A stretch of DNA of 64,000 nucleotides, taken from positions 1 through 64,000 of the forward strand of contig JAOINI010000004.1 in the NCBI GenBank assembly GCA_028139285.1. The letters run 5' to 3'. How positions within the stretch are numbered: the first letter of the stretch is position 1; each line of letters begins with the position of its first letter. Source of the stretch: Candidatus Pelagibacter sp. (GTDB lineage: Bacteria; Pseudomonadota; Alphaproteobacteria; Pelagibacterales; Pelagibacteraceae). Below, piece by piece: positions 33,250-43,936 of this stretch. The notes under the pieces were generated by a model. The model did no database searches, was not told where the DNA came from, and saw only the letters and a program-made list of their open reading frames with translations. The position numbers and the translations under genes were made by a program.

Positions 33250-35823
33250 TTACTTTATATTGTCCTCTATTTTTATTACAGAGACAACTTTTTCGGTTCC
33301 AGATAGTTTTTTAATTCTTACGCCCTGGGTATTTCTACCAGCTATTCTAATTTCTTTTACAGCACATCTCATTATACTACCTTTATCGGTAGATAAGAGT
33401 ATTTCATCAGTATCATTTACAACAATGGTAGAGGCAATATTTCCATTTCTAGGAGAATTTATTATTCCTATAATGCCTTTGCCCCCTCTGTTAGTAACTC
33501 TATAATCTAAATAAGATGATCTTTTCCCGTATCCGTTTTCAGAAACAGACAATATATATCTGTTTACAGCTTGTTTGATTTTTTTATCTTTGTTGATTAT
33601 TTTGTTATCAATTTGAGAATTATCTAATATTGATAAAGATATTACTTTATCCTTATCATTTAGTTTTAAACCTTTGATACCTTTTGAAGAACGACCTTTG
33701 AAAAGTCTTAATTTTTTTGATTTAAATCTTATACACTTACCAAACTGAGTACTTAGTAAAATATCTTGATCATCATTACATATTTTTACTCCTATAATTT
33801 TATCATCTTGATCTAGCTTCATTGCTATTTTTCCACTATTATTAATATTAATGAAATCTTCTAATGTATTTTTTCTTACATTTCCTTTAGAGGTTGCAAA
33901 TACTACCATTAATTTTTTCCATTCAGACTCATCCTCAGGCAAAGGCATTATAGAACTAATTGAATGATGACTTTTCAAGGGTAAAATATTAAATATTGAT
34001 TTTCCTTTGGATGATGCAGTTCCCTCGGGAATTTTATGAGCTTTTATTTTATATACAAGGCCTTGAGTTGAAAAAAAGAGAACCGGGGTATGTGTATTAG
34101 CAGTAAAAATTTGAACAACAAAATCATCTTCTCTTGTTGAAATACCAGATTTACCTTTTCCGCCTCTCTTTTGTGATTTTAAAGAACTTAAAGGTCCTCT
34201 TTTTATATACCCTTGATTGGTGATGTTTATCACTACTGACTCTTTTTGAATTGTTTCTTCAATATTATAATTAAGCACCGCATCAATAATTTTAGTTTTT
34301 CTTGGTGAAGCAAATTTATCTTTAATTTTCACTAATTCATCAGTTATAAGATTGTATAGAGCTTTTTTAGAATTGATTATTCTGTTAAATTCTATGATTG
34401 ATTTTGCAAGACTAGATATCTCAGACTCTATTTCATTTATTCCAAATGCGGTAAGTTTTTGCAATCTTAATTCTAAAATTGCATCTACTTGATCGACGGA
34501 CAATTGATAAATTGAAATATTTTTTTTCTTTTCGATTAGTGAAATCATTTTTATACTTTTTTTAATTTTCCATTTTTTAGATAAAAGATTTTTTTTCGCT
34601 ATATTTGTGTCTTTAGAATTTTTTATAATCTTAATTATTTCGTCAATATTCTCAACGGCAGTAGCTAAACCTATTAATATATGTGCGCGATTTTCTGCTT
34701 TTTTTAAATCAAATTTTACTCTTTTAATAACAGTTTCCTCCCTGAATTTAAGAAACTCAGAGATAAATTCTTTTAAATTTAATATTTTCGGTTTAGAGTT
34801 TACTATTGCCAAAGTGTTAAAACCAAATGAACTTTCTATATTTGTTAATTTAAACAATTGTCTTCTTACAGTTTCGGGTTCTACACTTTTTCTTAATTCA
34901 ATTACCACTCTTATTCCTTCCCTATTAGACTCATCTCTTAAATCTCTTATGCCATCAATTTTTTTGTCTCTGACAAGTTGGGCTATTTTTTCAATTAATA
35001 ATGATTTATTTACTTGATAGGGGATTGATTTTATAACAAGCGTTTCTCGTCCTCCTTTTTTTTCCTCTAGCTCTATTTCTCCCCTTATTTTAAATGATCC
35101 TCTACCTTTATTATAACCTTGCTTTATTATATCTTTGCCAATTATTACTCCTCCTGTAGGGAAATCAGGTCCTGGCACATGTTTCATTAACTGACTTATT
35201 GTTATTTCTTTGTTGTTTATAAAAGCTATCGTAGCGTTAACTATTTCTCCAAGATTATGTGGAGGAATACTTGTAGCCATCCCTACAGCAATTCCACCAG
35301 CTCCATTCACTAAAATATTTGGATATTGTGATGGTAGCACCTCGGGTTCTTTTTCAGTCTCATCATAGTTGCTTCGAAAATTTACAGTATTTTTTTCAAG
35401 ATCTTCAGTTAAAAATTGAGAAATTCTTCCAAGTTTAGTCTCTGTATATCTCATTGCTGCGGGAGGATCTCCATCAATAGATCCAAAGTTTCCTTGCCCA
35501 GAGATAAGCGGGACACTCATTGAAAAATCCTGGACAAGTCTCACTAAAGCATCATAAACTGATTGATCACCATGTGGATGATATTTACCAATTACATCTC
35601 CTACTATTCTTGCTGATTTTCTAAAAGGTTTCGACCAATCGTAACCACCTTTGTACATTGCGTATATTATTCTTCTATGAACTGGTTTTAAACCGTCTCG
35701 GACGTCTGGAAGTGCTCTACTAACAATAACACTCATCGCATAAGACAAGTACGACGAGCTCATTTCATCTTGAACAAATATAGGTTTAAATGATTTATTA
35801 TTTTCTAAGGTATTTTTTTCCAT
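33250..35823 (-). CDS. gyrA: DNA gyrase subunit A
   Basis: An 857-residue type IIA topoisomerase subunit that introduces negative supercoils with GyrB. Catalytic Tyr126 is in AAMRYTETK. The GyrA box QKRGGKG near residue 550 separates it from ParC. The C-terminal domain has six pinwheel-type repeats. In the quinolone-resistance region the sequence is HPHGDQSVYDALVR, with Gln87 where Escherichia coli has Ser83. It follows ssb with a 5-bp gap and precedes coaD. Confidence 0.96.
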   Translation of the reverse strand: MEKNTLENNKSFKPIFVQDEMSSSYLSYAMSVIVSRALPDVRDGLKPVHRRIIYAMYKGGYDWSKPFRKSARIVGDVIGKYHPHGDQSVYDALVRLVQDFSMSVPLISGQGNFGSIDGDPPAAMRYTETKLGRISQFLTEDLEKNTVNFRSNYDETEKEPEVLPSQYPNILVNGAGGIAVGMATSIPPHNLGEIVNATIAFINNKEITISQLMKHVPGPDFPTGGVIIGKDIIKQGYNKGRGSFKIRGEIELEEKKGGRETLVIKSIPYQVNKSLLIEKIAQLVRDKKIDGIRDLRDESNREGIRVVIELRKSVEPETVRRQLFKLTNIESSFGFNTLAIVNSKPKILNLKEFISEFLKFREETVIKRVKFDLKKAENRAHILIGLATAVENIDEIIKIIKNSKDTNIAKKNLLSKKWKIKKSIKMISLIEKKKNISIYQLSVDQVDAILELRLQKLTAFGINEIESEISSLAKSIIEFNRIINSKKALYNLITDELVKIKDKFASPRKTKIIDAVLNYNIEETIQKESVVINITNQGYIKRGPLSSLKSQKRGGKGKSGISTREDDFVVQIFTANTHTPVLFFSTQGLVYKIKAHKIPEGTASSKGKSIFNILPLKSHHSISSIMPLPEDESEWKKLMVVFATSKGNVRKNTLEDFININNSGKIAMKLDQDDKIIGVKICNDDQDILLSTQFGKCIRFKSKKLRLFKGRSSKGIKGLKLNDKDKVISLSILDNSQIDNKIINKDKKIKQAVNRYILSVSENGYGKRSSYLDYRVTNRGGKGIIGIINSPRNGNIASTIVVNDTDEILLSTDKGSIMRCAVKEIRIAGRNTQGVRIKKLSGTEKVVSVIKIEDNIK

Positions 35824-35828
35824 GAAAA

Positions 35829-36287
35829 TTAAAAAGGTATCTCATCATCTAGATCAGAATTATCCTGACTCATATTTTCATTTGGTAAAGAACTTTTATT
35901 TTCTGAAACTAAATTAGAATTATTTGAGCTAGATCTGCTATCCAGCATTGTTAAGCTAGAATTATAGCCTTGCAAAACAATTTCAGTTGAATATTTATCT
36001 TGACCTGTAGCCTCGTCTTTCCATTTTCTTGTGCTTAATTGCCCTTCAATATAAACGTTAGCCCCTTTTTTAACATATTGTTGAACCACATTTACTAACC
36101 CTTCATTAAAAATTACTACTCTATGCCATTCTGTCTTTTCTTTTTTTTCTCCACTTGATTTATCTTTCCAAGATTGGCTAGTTGCAATGCTTAATCTAGC
36201 TACACTTTTACCGTTTACCATTTGTTTTATTTCAGGATCTGCGCCTAAACGACCTATTAATTGCACTTTATTTAAACTTCCAGCCAT
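35829..36287 (-). CDS. ssb: Single-stranded DNA-binding protein
   Basis: I take the ATG at 36287 ([19 protein letters not shown]), giving 152 residues; the frame continues upstream but that part is unlike any SSB. An OB fold (about 1-110) with WHRVV and [11 protein letters not shown] is followed by a Ser/Asn-rich linker. The acidic tip DDEIPF recruits partner proteins. It coats single strands during replication and repair. It is divergent from uvrA, as is common. Confidence 0.95.
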   Translation of the reverse strand: MAGSLNKVQLIGRLGADPEIKQMVNGKSVARLSIATSQSWKDKSSGEKKEKTEWHRVVIFNEGLVNVVQQYVKKGANVYIEGQLSTRKWKDEATGQDKYSTEIVLQGYNSSLTMLDSRSSSNNSNLVSENKSSLPNENMSQDNSDLDDEIPF

Positions 36288-36387
36288 AATATTTTGAATA
36301 AATTTTGATTTTATTATTATTAAAAGTCTTTTATTTGTATCATATTTGATTACTAAATATAAGCTGATTATTATTTGAAGGAAAAAA

Positions 36388-39267
36388 ATGTTGAAAAAAA
36401 TCGTTGTAAAAGGGGCTAAAGAACACAACTTAAAAAATGTTTCTCTTGAAATTCCCAAAGAGAAATTAGTTGTTATAACTGGCCTTTCTGGGTCCGGAAA
36501 ATCATCGCTAGCCTTTGATACGATTTATGCTGAAGGCCAGAGAAGATATGTTGAAAGTTTATCTTCATATGCCAGACAATTTTTGGATAAAATGAAAAAA
36601 CCAAATGTAGATTTCATAGAGGGTTTAAGTCCAGCAATTTCTATTGAACAAAAAAATACTTCTAAAAATCCAAGGTCAACAGTTGCTACTGTCACTGAAA
36701 TTTATGACTATATGAGAGTTTTGTTTGCAAGAGTTGGAGTCCCCTATTCGCCGTTCACAGGTAAACCGATTAGATCTCAGCCGATTAGCGAAATGGTGGA
36801 TAAAATCAAAAAACTTCCAAAAAATAATACTATCTATATTCTTGCTCCTGTAGTTAGAGGAAGAAAAGGAGAATATAAAAAAGAAGTTTTAAACTATAAA
36901 AAAAGAGGATTCTCGAAAATTAAAGTTGACGGCAAATACCTAAACATTGATGAATTTCCAAACCTCAACAAAAAAGTAAAACATGATATATCAATAATCG
37001 TTGACAGAATTATACTAAATTCTAATTTAGGCAACAGACTCGCAGACAGTGTTGAAACCGCTGTAAACCTTTCAGATGGTCTATTAATAGTAGAATATGA
37101 AAATGAAACTTTGCCAAAAAAGTTTAGAAAAAGGGAGTCTATAACTTTTTCTTCCAAATTTTCTTGTCCTGAAAGTGGTTTTACTATTGAAGAAATCGAA
37201 CCAAGGCTATTTTCATTCAATTCTCCTTATGGAGCATGTGAAGAATGTGAAGGTATTGGACATAATTTAAATGTTGACCCTAACCTTGTAGTCACAGATC
37301 CAAAGAAAAGCCTGCAAGAGGGTGTTATAGAGCCTTGGTCAAAATCTACTTCATTATATTATGCTCAAACATTAGCTTCCGTTGCAAAACATTATAAAAT
37401 TTCAATGTCTGAACAATGGAAAAAAATTCCAAAGAAGATTCAGGATATTATTCTTTATGGCTCTGATGACGAAGAAATAAGATTTTCTTACGATGATGGA
37501 TACGAAACATACTCAACAAAAAAAGCTTTTGAAGGCGTAATTAATAATCTTGAAAGAAGATATCTAGAAACTGATAGTGAGTGGAAAAGAGAGGAAATTT
37601 CTCAATACCAAAGTGAGACGAATTGTGAAAAATGTAAAGGAATGAGATTAAAAGATGAAGCCTTATGTGTAAAAATAAATAATTTAAATATAAGCGAAGT
37701 TACCGAAAAATCCATTGATATAGCGCAAAAATGGTTTGCAGATTTAGAAAATGTTTTAAATGAAAAGGAGAATAAAATTGCTCAACATATTCTTAAAGAA
37801 ATAAATGAAAGACTAAATTTTTTATTAAACGTTGGATTAAATTATCTAACTTTATCAAGAGAGTCAGGAACCTTATCTGGTGGAGAAGCTCAAAGAATTA
37901 GATTGGCATCGCAAATAGGATCTGGTCTTACAGGAGTTTTATATGTCTTAGATGAGCCATCTATTGGCTTGCACCAAAGAGATAATAAAAAACTTATTGC
38001 AGCTTTAAAAAGATTAAGGGACTTGGGCAATACAGTCATTGTGGTTGAACATGATATAGAAACAATGGAAAGCTCGGATCACATAATAGATATTGGACCA
38101 GAGGCTGGTCTTAATGGTGGTCAAATTGTTGCAGAGGGAGAAGTTAAAGAAATTGTTAAAAACGTTAATAGTATTACTGGAAATTATTTATCTGGTAAAA
38201 AATTTATTCCAGTTCCAAAAAAAAGAAGGTCTGCAAAAAATGGAAGGTTTATTGAGATAAATGGTGCAACTGGAAATAATTTAAAAAAAGTTAATTTAAA
38301 AATACCTGTAGGCACATTTACTTGTGTTACAGGTGTTTCTGGAAGTGGAAAATCGACTTTAATACTACATACTTTGTATAATGCATTTAATTTAATGTTA
38401 AATAAAAATAAAAGTCGTAAAGTTCCAAAAGCTTTCACCGGATTTAAAGGTACAGAGTTAATAGATAAAATTATCGATATTGACCAATCACCAATTGGCA
38501 GAACACCAAGGTCAAACCCAGCTACATATACTGGGGCCTTTGGTCCAATTAGAGAGTGGTTTGCCGGTCTCCCAGAGTCAAAAGCAAGAGGTTACAAAGT
38601 TGGAAGATATTCATTTAATGTGAAAGGTGGAAGATGTGAAACTTGTGAGGGTGATGGTGTTTTGACTTATGAAATGCATTTTTTACCAGATGTATTTATT
38701 CCTTGCGATACATGTAAAGGGGCAAGATATAATAGAGAAACTCTCGAAATAAGGTTTAAAAACAAGAATATTGCCGATGTTTTAGATATGACAGTGGACG
38801 AAGGTTGCGATTTTTTTGAAAATATTCAAAGTATAAGATCTAAACTCATTACCTTGAAACATGTTGGTCTTGGGTATATGAAAATTGGTCAACAAGCAAC
38901 TACACTATCAGGCGGAGAGGCACAAAGAATTAAACTTGCAAAAGAACTGTCTAAAAGACCTACAGGTAGAACTTTATATATTTTAGATGAACCAACAACT
39001 GGTTTGCATTCTCATGATATAAAAAAATTACTAGAAATTTTGCAAGCATTTGCAAATACTGGTAATACTGTCGTGGTTATAGAACACAACTTAGATGTAA
39101 TTAAAACCGCCGATCACATCATTGATATGGGTCCTGAAGGTGGTATTAATGGCGGGAGAATTATCGCTGAGGGTACGCCTGAAAAAATTTCAACTGTAAA
39201 AGAGAGTTTTACCGGCAAATTTATACGAGAAATTATAGGAAATAGTTCTATGAAAAAGACTGCTTAA
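36388..39267 (+). CDS. uvrA: Excinuclease ABC subunit A
   Basis: A 959-residue damage-recognition ATPase of nucleotide excision repair. It has two ABC modules: Walker A GLSGSGKS at 32-39 and GVSGSGKS near 649-656, and signatures [12 protein letters not shown] near 496 and [12 protein letters not shown] near 840. Zinc-finger Cys pairs include ACEECEG and RCETCEGDG with [16 protein letters not shown] Shine-Dalgarno lies 5-10 bp before the ATG at 36388. I see no GTTC-N7-GTTC LexA box in the 100-bp gap from ssb. Confidence 0.97.
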   Translation: MLKKIVVKGAKEHNLKNVSLEIPKEKLVVITGLSGSGKSSLAFDTIYAEGQRRYVESLSSYARQFLDKMKKPNVDFIEGLSPAISIEQKNTSKNPRSTVATVTEIYDYMRVLFARVGVPYSPFTGKPIRSQPISEMVDKIKKLPKNNTIYILAPVVRGRKGEYKKEVLNYKKRGFSKIKVDGKYLNIDEFPNLNKKVKHDISIIVDRIILNSNLGNRLADSVETAVNLSDGLLIVEYENETLPKKFRKRESITFSSKFSCPESGFTIEEIEPRLFSFNSPYGACEECEGIGHNLNVDPNLVVTDPKKSLQEGVIEPWSKSTSLYYAQTLASVAKHYKISMSEQWKKIPKKIQDIILYGSDDEEIRFSYDDGYETYSTKKAFEGVINNLERRYLETDSEWKREEISQYQSETNCEKCKGMRLKDEALCVKINNLNISEVTEKSIDIAQKWFADLENVLNEKENKIAQHILKEINERLNFLLNVGLNYLTLSRESGTLSGGEAQRIRLASQIGSGLTGVLYVLDEPSIGLHQRDNKKLIAALKRLRDLGNTVIVVEHDIETMESSDHIIDIGPEAGLNGGQIVAEGEVKEIVKNVNSITGNYLSGKKFIPVPKKRRSAKNGRFIEINGATGNNLKKVNLKIPVGTFTCVTGVSGSGKSTLILHTLYNAFNLMLNKNKSRKVPKAFTGFKGTELIDKIIDIDQSPIGRTPRSNPATYTGAFGPIREWFAGLPESKARGYKVGRYSFNVKGGRCETCEGDGVLTYEMHFLPDVFIPCDTCKGARYNRETLEIRFKNKNIADVLDMTVDEGCDFFENIQSIRSKLITLKHVGLGYMKIGQQATTLSGGEAQRIKLAKELSKRPTGRTLYILDEPTTGLHSHDIKKLLEILQAFANTGNTVVVIEHNLDVIKTADHIIDMGPEGGINGGRIIAEGTPEKISTVKESFTGKFIREIIGNSSMKKTA

Positions 39268-39294
39268 AATTTTAATATATGCTATAAAAGAATC

Positions 39295-39897
39295 ATGACC
39301 AGTGTTTTACAATCTTTATCAAAAACAGTTCACCTATCGTTAGGTATTGCAATTTTACTACTTTTAGGATTGCATTTTTTTGGTGATGGGTTCGCTTTTG
39401 ATAGGTATTTCTTTAGCTGGTTATTTAGGTATTTACATGTATTGACAGGTATAATGTGGATAGGACTGTTATGGTATTTTAACTTTGTACAAATACCATC
39501 TATGCCTAACATTCCTGACGAGCAAAAACCAGCAATTGGTAAAGTAATCGCTCCTAAGGCTCTATTTTGGTTTAGATGGGCTGCTTTAGGAACAATAATA
39601 ACAGGGTTAATAGTTTCATATCTGCAAGGATATGTCCATCAAGCGATGTTGCTAGGAATAGGAAGTGGTGATCCAAAAACTACTGCAATAGGTATAGGGA
39701 TGTGGCTTGGAATTATAATGGCATATAACGTTTGGTTTGTAATTTGGCCAAATCAAAAAAAAGCTTTAGGAATAATTGATAGTTCACCAGAGGAAAAAGC
39801 TAAATCAGCAAAAACTGCAATGTTATTCTCAAGAGCTAATACTTTACTATCGTTTCCAATGCTTCTTTCAATGGTAGCAGCACAAAACCTTTACTAA
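39295..39897 (+). CDS. PuuD-like membrane protein (urate hydroxylase family), without cytochrome domain
   Basis: This 200-residue protein has five to six helices. The conserved block YLHVLTGIMWIGLLWYFNFVQIPSM (about 46-70) with His and Trp, and GMWLGIIMAYNVWFVIWPNQKK, are typical of PuuD (DUF989). PuuD proteins were described as membrane-bound urate-oxidising enzymes with a C-terminal cytochrome c. The cytochrome domain (CxxCH) is absent here, so an electron partner would have to be separate, or the function differs. The stop directly abuts the opposing secF stop. Confidence 0.78.
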   Translation: MTSVLQSLSKTVHLSLGIAILLLLGLHFFGDGFAFDRYFFSWLFRYLHVLTGIMWIGLLWYFNFVQIPSMPNIPDEQKPAIGKVIAPKALFWFRWAALGTIITGLIVSYLQGYVHQAMLLGIGSGDPKTTAIGIGMWLGIIMAYNVWFVIWPNQKKALGIIDSSPEEKAKSAKTAMLFSRANTLLSFPMLLSMVAAQNLY

Positions 39898-40803
39898 TTA
39901 GGGTAAAATTTTTTCTTCCTCTTTTTCTAAAGTTTTATAACTAACTTTGAAATATTTTAAAATTGGTGAGGCTACAAACATAGATGAATAGGTTCCAATA
40001 ATCACACCTAGAATCATAGCAAATGAGAAACCCCTTAAAATTTCACCTCCTAATATATAGATTGAAATTAATGCTAATAATGTAGTAATCGATGTGATGA
40101 TTGTTCTTGAAAGGGTTTCGTTTATTGATAAATTAGAAACATCACTGATACTTATTCTTGTATATTTTAATAAATTTTCTCGTATTCGGTCATATATAAC
40201 TACAGTATCATTCATCGAGTAACCAACTATTGTTAGTACTGCTGCTATTATAGATAAATTAATTTCTAGAGATAAAACAGAAAAAATGCCTAATGTTATT
40301 ATTACATCATGAAACAATGCTATAATTGAACCGATGCTAAATTGCCATTCAAATCTTATCCATATATAAAAAAGCATAGCAGCTAAAGCCAAGGATATTG
40401 CGATAATTGATGACTCTAAAAGCTCGGAACTAACCTTTGGACCTACATTCTCTACCCTTCTAAAATCAACATTAGCATTTAAATTATCAGCTAAAGTTTT
40501 TTTTATCTCAGGTATTAAGTTGCTATTATTGGTATTTTTTTGCTCAACTTTAATTAAATAATCGCCTTCTTTACCAAATTTTTTTACATTAATATCTCCT
40601 AAACTCATAGATTTAAGAGAGTCCCTAATTGCAGAGGCATTGATTGAGGTATCGGTTCTTAGTTCAATTAATGTTCCTCCTTTAAAATCTATTCCATAAT
40701 TTAATCCTTTAATTGAAATAAAAATCACACTTAAAATAAAAATTATAAGTGAAAAAATATTCGCTTTTTTAAATTTTGAAACAAAGTTAATATTTCTAAT
40801 CAT
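39898..40803 (-). CDS. secF: Protein translocase subunit SecF
   Basis: A 301-residue membrane protein with six helices and a periplasmic domain. GIDFKGGTLIELR (about 34-46) and the RND-type block VGYSMNDTVVIYDRIRENL (about 193-211) are diagnostic. It works with SecD to pull exported proteins through SecYEG using the proton gradient. It overlaps secD by 1 bp. Confidence 0.96.
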   Translation of the reverse strand: MIRNINFVSKFKKANIFSLIIFILSVIFISIKGLNYGIDFKGGTLIELRTDTSINASAIRDSLKSMSLGDINVKKFGKEGDYLIKVEQKNTNNSNLIPEIKKTLADNLNANVDFRRVENVGPKVSSELLESSIIAISLALAAMLFYIWIRFEWQFSIGSIIALFHDVIITLGIFSVLSLEINLSIIAAVLTIVGYSMNDTVVIYDRIRENLLKYTRISISDVSNLSINETLSRTIITSITTLLALISIYILGGEILRGFSFAMILGVIIGTYSSMFVASPILKYFKVSYKTLEKEEEKILP

Positions 40804-42347
40804 TATATGCTTAGTGTTGTATTATTTTTTCTTAAAACTATAATTGATGTTAAGTGTCTTGCCAAAAAGTAAGCTGTAAAAAGAGTGGTTAAAATTCCTA
40901 TCCCGAGCGTAATTGCAAAACCTTTAACCGGTCCTGAACCAAATGCGAATAATATTATTGCAGCTATCAAAGTAGTTATATTTGCATCTAAAACTGTAAT
41001 TTTTGCTTTAGAATAACCAGAGTCAAATGCATGTATAATTGATTTTTCGGTTTTTAACTCTTCTTTAATTCTTTCAAATATAAGAACGTTTGCGTCTACC
41101 GCCATTCCTACGGTTAAAATAATTCCCGCAATACCGGGAAGTGTCAATGTTGCTTCTAAAATTGTTAAAACCCCAACCAACATTAATAAGTTTGCTATTA
41201 GAGCAATATTGGCTACTAATCCAAATAATCTATATTTATAAAACATAAAGAATATTACTAAAATAAATCCTACAATTAGCGAAGTTATTCCTGATTTAAT
41301 AGAATCTTCTCCCAGATCGGGTCCAACAGTTCTTTCTTCAACTACATCGAGAGGAGTTGGTAAGGCCCCTGACCTAAGAAGTAAAGCAAGATCAGTAGCT
41401 TCTTGAAAAGTAAAATTTCCTGATATTACTCCCTTTCCAGAGGTGATTGGCTCGTTAATATTAGGAGCACTTATTATTTTACCATCGAGTACAATAGCCA
41501 ATCTTTTCCCAACATTATCTGTGGTCGTTCTCCCAAATTTTTGAGAGCCAATTCTATCTAATGTAAATGATACTGTTGGTTCATTTTGTTGATTTTGTAT
41601 ACTTGGTTGTGCATCAATTAAATTTTCACCACTCATCACAATTCTTTTACTAATTTTCAATGGTTCGCCGATTTCAGAAATTAATTCATCGACTCCAAAC
41701 TCAGAGTTTTCACTTACCATTCTAAAATTAAGTTTAGCAGTTTTACCTAAAAGTTTTTTAATTCTTTCAGGATCTTTAAGCCCTGGTAATTCGACTAAAA
41801 TTCTCTTTTCTCCCCTTTGTAATATTGTTGGCTCTTTAGTGCCTACATCATCTATTCTGCGTCTTACAATTTCAATAGATTGTTTTAAAGCTGAATTATT
41901 TATGGTAAGGAGTCCAAATTTTGAAAATGAGACTTGGATATAATTATTATCTAGTTTTTTATAATCTAATTCAAAAGCTCTATAATTATCAATGTATGGA
42001 TTTATAAGATTTTCTTTCCTGGAAAAAAAAAATGACTCAAATTTCTCTAAATCATTTATCTTGAAAGTAAGATTTTGTTTATTAATCTTGAAATCTGTAT
42101 AATTGAGATTATTTTCCCTTAAGAGTTTTTTAATCGGAATTACTTTTGATTGTATTTTTTCCTCAACTAGAGAGTCAGAATTTATTTCTAATAAAAGATA
42201 TGAACCACCCTGTAAATCTAAACCTAAATTTACTTTTTTATCTAAAATTAAGTTATCCTTACTTTGAAAATTTAATACAGAGAAAATTGAAATTAAAAAA
42301 AAAATTAAATATATTAAAATGATATTTATTTTAGAAAAATTTAACAC
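40803..42347 (-). CDS. secD: Protein translocase subunit SecD
   Basis: A 514-residue partner of SecF. NLGLDLQGGSYLLLEI (about 41-56) is the P1-proximal signature. RRRIDDVGTKEPTIQ-like and LPGLKDPERIKKLLGKTA mark the periplasmic domain, and VGMAVDANVLIFERIKEEL marks the channel helices. Translation starts at a GTG (42347); no ATG lies close. It is downstream of yajC, giving the usual yajC-secD-secF operon. Confidence 0.96.
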   Translation of the reverse strand: MLNFSKINIILIYLIFFLISIFSVLNFQSKDNLILDKKVNLGLDLQGGSYLLLEINSDSLVEEKIQSKVIPIKKLLRENNLNYTDFKINKQNLTFKINDLEKFESFFFSRKENLINPYIDNYRAFELDYKKLDNNYIQVSFSKFGLLTINNSALKQSIEIVRRRIDDVGTKEPTILQRGEKRILVELPGLKDPERIKKLLGKTAKLNFRMVSENSEFGVDELISEIGEPLKISKRIVMSGENLIDAQPSIQNQQNEPTVSFTLDRIGSQKFGRTTTDNVGKRLAIVLDGKIISAPNINEPITSGKGVISGNFTFQEATDLALLLRSGALPTPLDVVEERTVGPDLGEDSIKSGITSLIVGFILVIFFMFYKYRLFGLVANIALIANLLMLVGVLTILEATLTLPGIAGIILTVGMAVDANVLIFERIKEELKTEKSIIHAFDSGYSKAKITVLDANITTLIAAIILFAFGSGPVKGFAITLGIGILTTLFTAYFLARHLTSIIVLRKNNTTLSI

Positions 42348-42356
42348 AAAAAAGAA

Positions 42357-42641
42357 TTATTTTTTTACTTCTTCTTTTTTAAGCAAGCTCGTAATCGTAG
42401 ATCTTATAATTTGTACTTTAGTGCCCTCTCCAATTACGACTTCAATTCTGTCATCCTCCATCACTCGATCTACAACACCTATTATTCCTCCAGATGTAAT
42501 AACCTCATCGCCTCTTTTTAAAGATTCAACCATAGCTTTGTGGTCTTTTACACGTTTTTGTTGTGGTCTTATTAAAAAGAAATAAAAAATTACAAAAATT
42601 AGTATTAAGGGTATAAATTGTGCAATTCCTTGTCCGCTCAT
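42357..42641 (-). CDS. yajC: Preprotein translocase accessory subunit YajC
   Basis: A 94-residue single-pass membrane protein: helix at about 9-24 followed by FLIRPQQKRVKDHKAM, the YajC signature, then GDEVITSGGIIGVVDRV. It associates with SecDF. It has a 9-bp gap to secD and 47 bp to serS. Confidence 0.95.
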   Translation of the reverse strand: MSGQGIAQFIPLILIFVIFYFFLIRPQQKRVKDHKAMVESLKRGDEVITSGGIIGVVDRVMEDDRIEVVIGEGTKVQIIRSTITSLLKKEEVKK

Positions 42642-42688
42642 GAAAAGACAATTATAATAAATGGGTCAGATTAACAAGTTAAATTTCA

Positions 42689-43936
42689 TCAAATTTTATC
42701 TAAATTATTCATATATTTTTTTAAAACATTTGGGATTGTAATCGATCCATCTTTATTTTGATTGTTTTCTAATATAGCAATCATGAGTCTACCAACTGCT
42801 AAACCTGATCCATTAAGAGTACCTACAAATTCGTTTCCATTTTGAGATTTATACTTAGCTCCCATTCTTCTAGCTTGGAAAGTTCCACATGATGAGCAAC
42901 TTGATATTTCTCGATACTTATTTTCAGAAGGTATCCATACTTCAATATCGTAAGTTTTTTCAGCGCTAAATCCCATATCACCAGTAGATAATAAAACGAT
43001 TTGATAAGGCATTTCTAATTTTTCTAAAATTGTTTTTGCGCAATTTAACATTCTATCTAGCTCAGTAATACAATTTTTAGGCTCTACGATGCTAACTAAT
43101 TCAACTTTATAAAATTGATGCTGCCTTATCATGCCTTTAGTGTCTTTCCCGTAACTACCGGCTTCTTTACGAAAACATGGTGTTGAGGCTACATACCTTT
43201 GAGGTAATAAATCTTTATTTATTAAAGATTTTCTTACTAGATTTGTTAAAACTACTTCAGCTGTTGGGATTAAATATTTTTTTTGACCAGAGTTTTCAAA
43301 TTTTATTTCAAATTGATCCTCTTCAAATTTAGGAAGCTGTCCAGTCCCAAACATTACATCTTCATTTACAATTAATGGTGGTGAAATCTCAACGTAATCA
43401 AATTCATTTGTATGAATATCAAGCATGAAGTTTATAAGTGCTCTCTCTAATTTAGCAATATTATTTTTTAAAATTACAAATCTTGATCCAGATAATTTAG
43501 TTGCTGTTTCAAAATCTATCTCATTAGATTTAGAACCAAGTTCAATGTGTGATCTAGGATTAAAATCAAATTCTTTAATTTTTCCAAATTTATTAATAAG
43601 TTTATTTGACTTTTCATCCTTTCCTACTGGAACATCAGGTTGAGCGATATTAGGTAAAATATGCATCAATTCATTAAGTTTATTTTGAGCAATTACTTGA
43701 TCCTGAGATAATTTTAATATTTTCTTGGAAATTTTTTTCGATTTCTCAAAATTTGATTTATCTTTTGATTTTGACAAGACGCCTTTTTCTTGCTCTAGTT
43801 TTTCCTTTTCGCTAATTAATTTTCTATTTTTATCATCCATACTTTCGAATAGATCAGTATTAAATTTAAAATTTCTATCAAGTAATTTTTTTTTGAAAGT
43901 GTTTAAGTTTTTCCTTAATTCTTTTATATTATGCAT
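42689..43936 (-). CDS. serS: Seryl-tRNA synthetase
   Basis: A 415-residue class II synthetase. An N-terminal coiled-coil arm (about 25-105) binds the long variable arm of tRNA-Ser. Motif 2 TPCFRKEAGSYGKDTKGMIRQHQF and motif 3 GSGLAVGRLMIAILEN are clear. Its start overlaps tatC by 8 bp, the usual alphaproteobacterial tatABC-serS arrangement. Confidence 0.96.
   Translation of the reverse strand: MHNIKELRKNLNTFKKKLLDRNFKFNTDLFESMDDKNRKLISEKEKLEQEKGVLSKSKDKSNFEKSKKISKKILKLSQDQVIAQNKLNELMHILPNIAQPDVPVGKDEKSNKLINKFGKIKEFDFNPRSHIELGSKSNEIDFETATKLSGSRFVILKNNIAKLERALINFMLDIHTNEFDYVEISPPLIVNEDVMFGTGQLPKFEEDQFEIKFENSGQKKYLIPTAEVVLTNLVRKSLINKDLLPQRYVASTPCFRKEAGSYGKDTKGMIRQHQFYKVELVSIVEPKNCITELDRMLNCAKTILEKLEMPYQIVLLSTGDMGFSAEKTYDIEVWIPSENKYREISSCSSCGTFQARRMGAKYKSQNGNEFVGTLNGSGLAVGRLMIAILENNQNKDGSITIPNVLKKYMNNLDKI

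Noticed and set aside
34607..35017. 136-residue open frame antisense to gyrA
   Set aside because: It lies fully inside conserved gyrA sequence, and its hydrophobic, Ser/Phe/Leu-rich composition is what the complement of AT-rich coding DNA gives. Similar shadows opposite mltB (25810-26145) and argS (49052-49393) were dropped for the same reason.
36288..36387. SOS (LexA) box between ssb and uvrA
   Set aside because: No GTTC-N7-GTTC alphaproteobacterial box or CTG-N10-CAG could be found in the 100-bp gap.
35829..36458. Longer SSB with a 57-residue N-terminal extension
   Set aside because: The extension is not SSB-like and occupies most of the region divergent from uvrA; the ATG at 36287 starts the canonical SSB sequence.
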